Assembly (NCBI GenBank): GCA_965261725.1
Contig: CBDHDU010000024.1
Location: forward strand, 24,440 to 88,439
DNA: 64,000 nt
DNA from: CANDOC01 sp965261725
Lineage (GTDB): Bacteria > Pseudomonadota > Gammaproteobacteria > Pseudomonadales > Endozoicomonadaceae
Reading direction: 5' to 3'
Under the pieces are notes generated by a model, which saw only the letters and a list, made by a program, of their open reading frames with translations, was not told where the DNA came from and searched no databases. This document shows, in pieces, positions 10,011 to 17,689 of the stretch. Within the stretch, counting starts at the first letter, position 1. Every line of letters begins with the position of its first letter. Position numbers and translations under genes: made by a program.

Positions 10011-10204
10011 TTATCAGCCTCGTGTTCATGATGATTTTCATCCTGTAATCATGAACGATAGAACCAAAAGTGTGAGGCTCACTTCATATTAGAAACACAG
10101 GGTTCCTTTAGGCTCATTTCATATTGGAGAAGACTTATCCTTCCTCTTTTCAAAAAGTCGTCTACTTTCAAGAAGTAAGAAATGATAAAAGAATTTGGCT
10201 CTTA

Positions 10205-10915
10205 ATGGATTCCGGGGGTTACCCCAGCAGCAAGCCAAGCAACCCTGAAATAGCTGCTTTTCCCCTACGTTTGATGTTATGGATGCATTCAAAAAATCCC
10301 AAGTTATAGTGGCAGCTTATCCTGTGAAATTCCACGGTGAGGGCGCAACCAGGATCGCAGCAACGACCAGAAGCCCTCCATCGTATTCACATGCACCTCG
10401 TGAAAACCATCACCATCTTCATCCCGGGCATACTCCCCAGCGCCATGACAGACAGATTTACGATCATAACCCCATTGCTCAAGCCTGTCGTAAATGCTGT
10501 ATTCATCAGTATAAATCAGCGTTCCCGGCGCTATGAATTCTGTATCAGGGGCTTGATTGTTACCTGCTTGACATTAGGCAGCATACGGATCACAACCTGC
10601 CCACCCCGCTGGATCATGCCAAAGATCGGAGGCTTTTCTTTCTCCAGAGTACCGCGACCACGAGCACCTCTCAAACGGTTACGGCGGGCTGTCCGCCTTT
10701 TTTTTTCACCGCTTCAGGCTGGCCTTTATGCCCCGATACAACGTAAACCTCGTCACATTCAACCTTGCCGTCCAGAACGGTGACCGGGCGTTTGTTGCAG
10801 ACACTTGTCCTGAGTTGCTGTGTCATCTTTTGCACATCGCTTTTGTTCAGGTCAAGTTCAAGTGCAATCTGTCTGTTCGACTGATTGAGTGACATCAGGT
10901 ACAAAGCAGTGTATC
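10205..10915 (-). pseudogene. IS1595-family transposase remnant
   Basis: The minus strand from ~10904 reads NQSNRQIALELDLNKSDVQKM (HTH), then LDGKVECDEVYVVSGHKGQPEAVKKKG, the typical IS1595 start of the DDE core. Further family-like text appears in other frames down to ~10205 (IFGMIQRGGQVVIRMLPN, YTDEYSIYDRL and a WLRPHRGISQDKLPL-like segment). At least two frameshifts and in-frame stops are present. The element ends were not found. Confidence 0.7.
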
Positions 10916-11025
10916 CAGATTTTTAAAGGCTGGTGATGCCCTGAAAACACCGATAAATAAAGAAAGCCGGAAAAGAAATTTGTCATGAAACAGCTCAACT
11001 AGCGATAAGTCTGAGCTGCATATGT

Positions 11026-12432
11026 TTGGGTAGTGATACTCTTGACGAGGTGGGTGATCTGGGAATCACTTTTCGTGATCTCTCGATTCATTCGGATTCT
11101 AATGAACCTGATTTTGACAACCCACTGGAATTTTTAGATAGCACAACATCAGAACCCCCTCCACGTTATGAACAGGTATGCCCAGAAGCCGCCATTGAAT
11201 CTGCTCTGATAGAAACCCATCGCAGGTGTCTGATGCTGACCGATGCGGGTTTTATCAGTCTGGTTACAGAAGACCTTGAAGCAGTATTGTCCCGACATCC
11301 CGGGCACCAGGGAAAAGAGTACCACTCTACCCTGTTGTATCAGTCTTTGCGAAAGCTCTACAGTCAGGGGCAGCAATTAGCAAAAATATTGAAAAACCTG
11401 GACCTTGAGTTTAAGAGTCTGCCATTTGATTTTATTGCCAGTCATGATCCGCAGGCCATCACTGATTATGCAAAAACGCTTCAAGCTCTGGGTCGTACTG
11501 AGGAATCCCTTGCTTTTCTGAGTCAGCGTGTGACCCAAACAAGCCGCCCCTATATACGGCGACAGGCAGCATTATTAACAGCACAGATTCATGAACAAAG
11601 CGGAAGCGCAGAAGAAGCCGAGAACGCTTATATAGAGGCGCTGGTTACGGCGCACCAGGATCCTGAAGCTTATCTGGCTCTTATCCGTCATTACTATACT
11701 CAGGGAAATTCTCGATTGGCTCAAGCGCTGGTCGGTGTTATGAACCGCGTTATTCTCCCGTCACCCCAGTGGAAGGAGTATGGTAGTGACCTTCAACGTT
11801 ATATTCGTGACCACTTGCCAGCCTCTTTGAGTGACTACAAATATTCCGAGGATGACCTGATGATGGCTATCAAACTATGGATTTGCAAAGGTCGGCTGGA
11901 AGCCTCGGCGCCCTACTGGCTGCCGCTGATAGCAGATTTATCGGAGGGCGGCGATTTTTATATATTTTTTGGTGATGACAGAAAGAGTTTAAAAAAACTG
12001 CTATTAGACCTTGTCAACGACCTGTCGCTGACCCCAGATCAGCGATTACAGTATTACAAGGTGCTGTATAGTCATCGAAAAAGCTGGATTCATAATGGTT
12101 TCTATGCGACGGCATTTGTAAATTCTGCGTTAAACGCGCTCACCGAAGAATTCAAAGACCCTGATCAGGCTTTCGAAATGGCTCAGTTTGTTGTGGATAG
12201 AGAAAGAGAAAACGGACTCTTTGCAAGACGCCTGGCCCATATAGAATCATTGAAAGTATTGGTCACAGGCTATCTATCAAGAAAGAATCAAGAGCAGGCT
12301 CTTATTGCCTTTATCGACTTGATTCGGCAATACAGATGGGATAACACATCATCTACTCTTCAAAACCTGATGGGACGGCTTGCCCCATTAATGGATGTAG
12401 AGCATGCAACCAGGGCGAAAGCACCGCGCTGA
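11026..12432 (+). CDS. Unknown protein with TPR-like helical repeats (468 aa)
   Basis: I do not recognise the family. The sequence is rich in helical pairs with TPR-like spacing around residues 130-230 (DPQAITDYAKTLQALGRTEE, AEEAENAYIEALVTAHQDPE, AYLALIRHYYTQG). It has no signal peptide. The listed start is TTG 11026; no ATG with a good SD is visible and an in-frame upstream stop precedes it, so the N-terminus may be truncated. It is cargo of the composite element. The C-terminal motif EHATRAK resembles EHATSA in the next ORF, hinting that the two derive from related genes. Confidence 0.5.
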   Translation: MGSDTLDEVGDLGITFRDLSIHSDSNEPDFDNPLEFLDSTTSEPPPRYEQVCPEAAIESALIETHRRCLMLTDAGFISLVTEDLEAVLSRHPGHQGKEYHSTLLYQSLRKLYSQGQQLAKILKNLDLEFKSLPFDFIASHDPQAITDYAKTLQALGRTEESLAFLSQRVTQTSRPYIRRQAALLTAQIHEQSGSAEEAENAYIEALVTAHQDPEAYLALIRHYYTQGNSRLAQALVGVMNRVILPSPQWKEYGSDLQRYIRDHLPASLSDYKYSEDDLMMAIKLWICKGRLEASAPYWLPLIADLSEGGDFYIFFGDDRKSLKKLLLDLVNDLSLTPDQRLQYYKVLYSHRKSWIHNGFYATAFVNSALNALTEEFKDPDQAFEMAQFVVDRERENGLFARRLAHIESLKVLVTGYLSRKNQEQALIAFIDLIRQYRWDNTSSTLQNLMGRLAPLMDVEHATRAKAPR

Positions 12433-12521
12433 CCATAGTTCCACACTAACCGGTTTTTAGAACACAAAGTCATAATTGCGACTATCGTAATGCAGATATA
12501 GCGATAAAAATACAATAAATT

Positions 12522-13067
12522 GTGGAGCTATTATCCGTCAGTTCATATTTATTTGCACTAAAGTACACCCCGTACTTTCGCCCTGAGCATGCAACCAGCG
12601 CCCTGAGCAGTATGTTTGGTAACTTTAACTGTGTATGTCATGCTATTCCAAGTATGCTGGATACTCTTGTCAATAGCTTTGGGAAGGAGTCTGTTGCTGA
12701 GATGGTAAAATTAGCATTGAAAGCTGAGTCTCAAGTAATTTCTGAAATTGAATCCTGGCATTTAACCTGGTTTCTGAAATGCCCAATGACAGATCAGGTC
12801 AGATTTAAAGACCCTGTTTTTAGCGCCCTGTTGACTCATCCATCAATAGAATCCCAGTGGAAAAAAATTCGCAAGAATTTAGAGAAATTGGAGGCCTTAA
12901 CCGTTGACGGCGACATAGCTAACATAAATTATAGAAGCCGTTCCAGACAAAAACGCAAACTTAAAACCACAGGGCGTCACCGGTTATCTGAATCAGTACG
13001 TGTTCGGCCATATCACCATCGCAGAACATCTTCTGCCAGATCAGGCAAGGTTAACGAGTCTGCCTGA
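12522..13067 (+). CDS. Unknown protein, 181 aa, possibly a gene fragment
   Basis: Unrecognised. It opens with TTG and has no convincing SD. Residues ~20-30 (RPEHATSALSSMF) echo the end of the preceding protein. The C-terminal 50 residues are Arg/Ser-rich and of low quality (RSRSRQKRKLKTTG...), possibly out of frame. It ends 23 bp before the left end of ISL3 copy 2, which may have truncated a longer gene. A decayed paralogue or continuation of the 11026 gene is plausible. Confidence 0.35.
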   Translation: MELLSVSSYLFALKYTPYFRPEHATSALSSMFGNFNCVCHAIPSMLDTLVNSFGKESVAEMVKLALKAESQVISEIESWHLTWFLKCPMTDQVRFKDPVFSALLTHPSIESQWKKIRKNLEKLEALTVDGDIANINYRSRSRQKRKLKTTGRHRLSESVRVRPYHHRRTSSARSGKVNESA

Positions 13068-13205
13068 TCCGGCTAACAGTTTATAAATCAGGCTCTTCAG
13101 GCATATCTGTGGGTAAACAGAAACGAATTTTGAGGGTAGAAGCACCAGCGGCTGACTTCTGGTAATTTTTTTGTTTGCAGACAAAAAAGAACAAGAAGCG
13201 CGCTG

Positions 13206-15249
13206 ATGCTGATAAAAACTATCCTCAATAAAGTTCATAAACTCAAGTCTTTTGTTTATCAGGATGTAAAACTCGGCTTCTACCAGGGCTCTGAAGTATT
13301 CAATGTGACTGTGGCTCCACGGAAGAACAGTCATGCTATCTGCTCAGGATGCAAAAAAGCTGCTCCGGGCTATGACCGCCTTACTGAGCGTCGCTTCGAA
13401 TTCGTTCCCCTCTGGGGCATCAGGGTTTTTCTGCTCTACAGAATGCGTCGGGTTGAATGCAAGACATGTGGTGTAAAGGTTGAACAGGTTCCATGGGCGG
13501 ATGGCAAGAAAGAACTTACCAAAGTCTACATGCAGTTTTTGGCAAGCTGGGCCCGAAAGCTCTCGTGGAAAGAGGTTGCCTGCATTTTCAATACCTCATG
13601 GGAGAAGGTCTTTCATGCTGTTGAGTATGTGGTTGAATGGGGCAAAGCACATCGCCCTCTCGACAATATCAAGGCCATTGGTGTAGATGAGGTGGCGTAT
13701 CAAACAGGTCATAAATACCTGACTGTGGTTTACCAGATCGACCGTGATTACACACGGCTGTTGTGGGTTGGACAGGAGCGAACCGAAGCCACCATTCGCC
13801 GTTTCTTCTCATTCTTTGGTGCACAGAGAAGCCAGCAGTTGGAATATGTCTGCTCTGACATGTGGCAGCCCTACGTGAAAGCGATTGCGGAGTATGCCAG
13901 CCAGGCGCTGCATATTCTGGATCGTTTCCATATTGTTGCCATGCTGAACAAGGCCATTGATGAAGTCAGAGCCTCAGAGCACAAACAGCTTCAGGCAGCC
14001 GGATATGAACCTGTTCTGAAAAAAACTCGCTGGTGCCTACTCAAGAGAAAAGAGAACCTGACCGAGAAAGAAGAGATCAAGCTAAACACAGTGCTCCAGT
14101 ACAACCTGAAAAGTGTCAGGGGTTACCTGCTCAGAGAAGAGTTCCAGGTTTTCTGGGACTAGTGTGCCGTAGCACATACAAGGGAAGTAAAAGGATTACT
14201 TTCTGAAGATGTGGAAGCTATGGAAGAGATGGCGGTAGACCCGCCGAAATCGGCTGTCGAAAGCAGGTTTCAAACCACCTCAAGCTGCTGTCGTTAAGAG
14301 CGGTGGTAGTGAGCGTTGAGGAAAAGGCGAAAGTAAATTCGTCAGGTATGGTACAGAGAGATGAGTAAACCCGAATCTTTGTTGAAGCGTCGTAAGGAAC
14401 TTTTTCGGCATCAAAACCTGAGGCTTAGTCCTCCTCAGGGATAAGTCTGCAAGTGAATTTCGAATGCTGTGCAGGCGGTGTCCGGCGTTGAGAAGGCATG
14501 ACTCTGTACTGGGCTCTTTCATGGAACTGCGGGAACCTGTCGTGCAGGTGTTAAGGGAGACTCTCAAGTGGCGACCACCACAAGAGACTGAGTACCGATA
14601 CTGCGCACAGGGGCGGAGTAGCTCGTAGTAGTGTTGAAGCTCCTGTAATAGGGGGGGAGCGAAGGGGCTGCGTTAGGTGGCTCGTTGTGGAATGCAACTG
14701 TCCCAAAGGATCTTGTCTGGATGCCTATAAAGGGACGTAGTCAGCAACCGGAGGGACAGGATGACATTGCTCAACGGGCAGGGCGGTTGTCACATGGAGG
14801 CAAATCTGTTTGTCACTGGCTGGAAAAAGTACAGGTCAGAAAATGTCTCAGAATTGTGATAGGCGTTTACCTGATGGGAGCGGTATGAATCGAGAGGTTC
14901 ACGTACCGTTCTAAGAGGGGCTGGCGGGGAAGTTCCGCCGGTCTACTCACCCATTTCACCACACTGGGCAGGAAAGTATCTGGATCGGTGGTGCACAAGA
15001 GTCATGCGATCAAAGATAGAGCCAATGAAGAAAGTGGCTAAAACTGTTCGGCGACATAAGCCGCTTATCCTGAACTGGTTCAGGGCAAAAAAGGCATTTT
15101 CCAGCGGAATTGTTGAGGGGCTGAATACCAGGATAAAACTCACTACGAGAAAATCGTATGGATTCAGAACCTATAAATGTGCAGAAATTGCTTTATATCA
15201 TGCGCTTGGCAAGCTGCCTGAACCAGAAACTACCCATAGATTTTGCTGA
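13206..15249 (+). CDS. ISL3-family transposase, split by a group II intron (exons 13206-14161 and 14952-15249)
   Basis: The exon structure and predicted 417-aa spliced product are the same as in copy 1. The nucleotide differences from copy 1 are about eight single changes (for example cggtac/cagtac at the end of exon 1 and catctc/catttc at the exon 2 start), mostly silent. The changes therefore look tolerated by selection or are simply few. Without splicing the product stops at 14162 and lacks the catalytic Glu. Confidence 0.83.
14162..14951 (+). ncRNA. Group II intron without an obvious IEP ORF, copy 2
   Basis: By eye the sequence is identical to the copy at 6780 over its 790 nt, including GUGUG at the 5' end, the domain V hairpin (14878-14912) and domain VI. 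It sits at exactly the same exon position. Two copies in two transposed IS copies imply that the intron travels as part of the IS rather than by separate homing events. Confidence 0.83.
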
Positions 15250-15255
15250 CGAGGC

Positions 15256-15263
15256 CTTTATTT
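15256..15263 (+). repeat. Right target-site duplication of the composite element
   Basis: The octamer ctttattt is identical to 5700-5707. codA continues directly after it as gaaggtatccag (EGIQ), giving RSGTLFEGIQNW across the join, which matches the E. coli CodA pattern SGTLFEGIERW. Confidence 0.88.
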
Positions 15264-15798
15264 GAAGGTATCCAGAACTGGTCTGAGCGTAAGAAAACAC
15301 TGACTCACGATGATGTCAAAGATCGCGCGCGTCGTACAATTGAGTGGTATGTTGCCCAGGGTGTGCAGTGGGTAAGAAGTCATGTTGATGTGACAGATCC
15401 CTCGCTGACAGCTGTACATGCGCTGCTGGAATTACGTGAAGAAATGGCCGGGCTGATTGATATTCAGCTGGTAGCCTTTCCTCAGGAAGGTATTCCTTCT
15501 TTCCGAATGGTGCAGACCTGTTGGAAGAAGCCCTGAAACTGGGTGTTGATGTCGTTGGTGGCATACCTCACTTTGAATACACCCGTGAGTACGGTCTGGA
15601 TTCACTGGATACCATCTTCAGGCTGGCACGCAAATATGACCGGATGATTGATATTCACTGTGATGAAATCGATGACGATCATTCCCGCTTTGTGGAAACA
15701 GTTGCTGCGCTGGCACTGAAGCATGATATGGGATCAAAAGTTGCCGCCAGTCATACGACAGCCATGCATTCTTATGAGAATGGCTATGTTGTTAAATT

Positions 15799-17117
15799 GG
15801 GGCTTTCGCAGGTTGGCTGATGAAAAGCGAGGGGTTGCAACAGAAATAGCCTTCAGGGAATGATTGATTTGAAAGGATCAACATTTCTGAAGGATCAGCC
15901 ATGTGTGCAACACCCTCACTTCGTCCTATGTTCGCATTTTCTGGTTGGGTAATCGACCGTATTGATATCGACTGGGATGCCTCTGAAGCATTCGTCTATT
16001 TGCGTAGAGATGGTCGTATACAGCAGTTCAAGTGCAGCCAGTGTCACTGGCCTATGGGCAAGATGCGCGAGAATGATAGAAATGTTCACGATCTGCCGTT
16101 TGGTTCAATCAAGGTCAACCTGCTATTCACAGCCTATCAGAGTCGCTGTTCAAATTGTAAGCATATAGAGACAGTGACTATTCCTAGCCTTTCTCCCAAG
16201 GCTCAAGCTACAGACCGCCTAAAACAGCATGTTAGCCATCTATGCCGTTACATGCCCAGCGATAAGGTTCCGGAATTCATCGTTATATCCCATGACACAG
16301 CACGGCGCTGGGATAAAGAGATGCTAATGAAAACTCTGCCAGCCCCCAAGCTCGACGGCTTACGGGCTTTGTTAATCGATGAGAAATCAATAGGCAAGGG
16401 ACATCACTATCTGACCATTGTTCTAAATGCTGATACAGGTGAGACCCTCTACCTTGGTGAAGGTAAACGAAAAGCGACGTTAGACCGTTTTCTGAGCAGT
16501 CTGACACTGGAGCAAAGAGCCTGTATTCAGTGCAGATCGCGGTGGCAGCTATAAGGCATCGGTCAAAGAGTACCTGCCAGATGTTGATATTGTCTATGAC
16601 AAGTTTCACATCATTGCTAACTACAACGAAGTCATAGACAAAATTCGTCGTAGAGAGTGGAGGCAAGCACAGGAAGACGATAAGCCTTTTATCAAAGGTC
16701 AGCGGTTCAACCTGTTCATGAATGTAGAAAACCTCACACCAAAGCGAGAAACCAGCCTGCATGAGTTACTGTCAATGAATGAAGATCTGAATCAGGCCTA
16801 CATACTGAAGGATATGCTCAGACAACTATGGACGTACACCTACAAAGCCTGTGCCAGCAAGTTTCTCGACAAGTGGATAGGATTGGCCAAAGAAACTGGT
16901 ATTGATGAGCTTAAACGCTTTGCAAGGGGGCTGGATAGAGCAAGAGAAGGTTTACTGTCCTATTGCCAGCATCGTATAACCAGCGCAAAGATCGAAGCCT
17001 TCAATGGGGTCATCAAACGAATTGTCTACAAGGCATGTGGTTACAATGACCTTGAATATCCGTATCTGAAAATTCGGCAGGAGGCTCAAAAATGATCAGC
17101 CAACCTGCGAAAGCCCC
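15799..17117 (+). mobile_element. Second type of ISL3-family element, inserted in codA
   Basis: 1319 bp. The first 20 bases (ggggctttcgcaggttggct) and the last 20 are a perfect inverted repeat. The flanking direct repeats gttaaatt (15791-15798 and 17118-17125) are a perfect 8-bp duplication. It is unrelated in sequence to the intron-bearing ISL3 copies. Its removal rejoins codA in frame (...NGYVVKLMRLLQHSG). Confidence 0.92.
15901..17095 (+). pseudogene. ISL3-family transposase with a frameshift
   Basis: The N-terminal part (15901-16554) has the zinc-finger cysteines (CSQCHW, CSNCKH) and the first Asp in LLIDEKSIG. The frame breaks near 16520-16535, and the proper sequence resumes as SADRGGSYKASVKEYLPDVDIVYDKFHI in another frame, running to EAQK* at 17095 with the Glu-region AKIEAFNGVIKRI. 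A one-base change accounts for it. The transposase is probably inactive unless frameshifted, although the IS ends are perfect. Confidence 0.8.
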
Positions 17118-17689
17118 GTTAAATTGATGCGACTGCTGCAACATTCTGGTATTCACTTCATCGCTAATCCGGTAACCAACCTGAACCTGCAGGGCAGGCT
17201 CGATGGTTATCCGATGAAACGGGGAATCACCCGGGTGAAGGAATTGCTGGAGAATGGTATTAATGTCTGCTTCGGGCAGGATGATATCGTCGACCAGTGG
17301 TTCCCGATGCAGGGCGGCAATATGCTGCAGGTGCTGTTTACCGGTTTGGTCGGCTGCCATCTGACCGGCTATGACCAGATAAATGACGGTATTAACCTGA
17401 TTACCAATAACAGTGCCAAATGCCTGAATGTTCAGGATCAGTATGGTATTGAAGAAGGTAAACCGGCGCATATGATTCTGCTGGATGCGGAAACGGTGTT
17501 TGATACGGTGCGTCGTCAGGCAGTTGTCACTCACTCTGTTCGTGCAGGTAAAGTGATTGCGACGACACAGCCCGCACGTTCCATGCTTTATCAGGGCGGG
17601 CAGAATTGCCCGATTGATATGGCATACAGCGTTAAAGGCTAAAATTGATAAACGGGGCTCATCTTCATGCAGCCCCGCTTATTTTTTGG

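Larger units (their letters stand above)
5708..15255 (+). mobile_element. 9.5-kb composite element bounded by two ISL3 copies, inserted in codA
   Basis: Two ISL3-family copies in direct orientation (5708-7873 and 13091-15255) enclose 5.2 kb. Only the outermost ends carry a shared 8-bp target duplication, and codA resumes in frame after it. This is what transposition of the whole unit as a composite transposon would leave. The cargo is an ISKra4-type IS, remnants of IS481-like and IS1595-like transposases, and two ORFs of unknown function. Stepwise insertion plus recombination is an alternative. Confidence 0.75.
13091..15255 (+). mobile_element. ISL3-family insertion sequence, copy 2 (carries the same group II intron)
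   Basis: 2165 bp, same orientation as copy 1. Inverted repeats are ggctcttcaggcatatctgt on the left and gcctcgtcagcaaaatctat (complement) on the right. From 13206 onward it is nearly identical to copy 1, without indels. The ~115 bp before the start codon differ at many positions from copy 1. Its right end is followed by the duplication ctttattt and by codA. Confidence 0.88.
5474..17642 (+). pseudogene. codA: codA, cytosine deaminase, broken by two insertions and a frameshift
   Basis: CodA deaminates cytosine to uracil (amidohydrolase superfamily, metal-dependent). There are three pieces. 5474-5707 encodes the N-terminus with the metal-binding HVH motif (DPHVHLDTA) up to RSGTLF. 15256-15798 encodes FEGIQNWSERKK... 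through DIHCDEIDDD and ASHTTAMHSY. 17118-17642 encodes MRLLQHSGIHFIANP... to the C-terminus. Insertion 1 is the 9.5-kb composite (duplication ctttattt). Insertion 2 is an ISL3 element (duplication gttaaatt). Removing each restores the frame. A separate one-base deletion near 15505 shifts ...EGIPSF to a false stop; the correct frame continues as NGADLLEEALKLGVDVVGG. The start overlaps the codB end. Confidence 0.92.

Noticed and set aside
7874..13090. Reading the region between the ISL3 copies as a circular element integrated by homologous recombination
   Set aside because: The inner 8-bp flanks (ttaattta and ataaatca) should then match each other as one target duplication, and they do not.
5708..15255. 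Independent insertion of both ISL3 copies into codA
   Set aside because: Each would have its own duplication at both ends. Only the outer pair matches, and no codA sequence remains between the copies.
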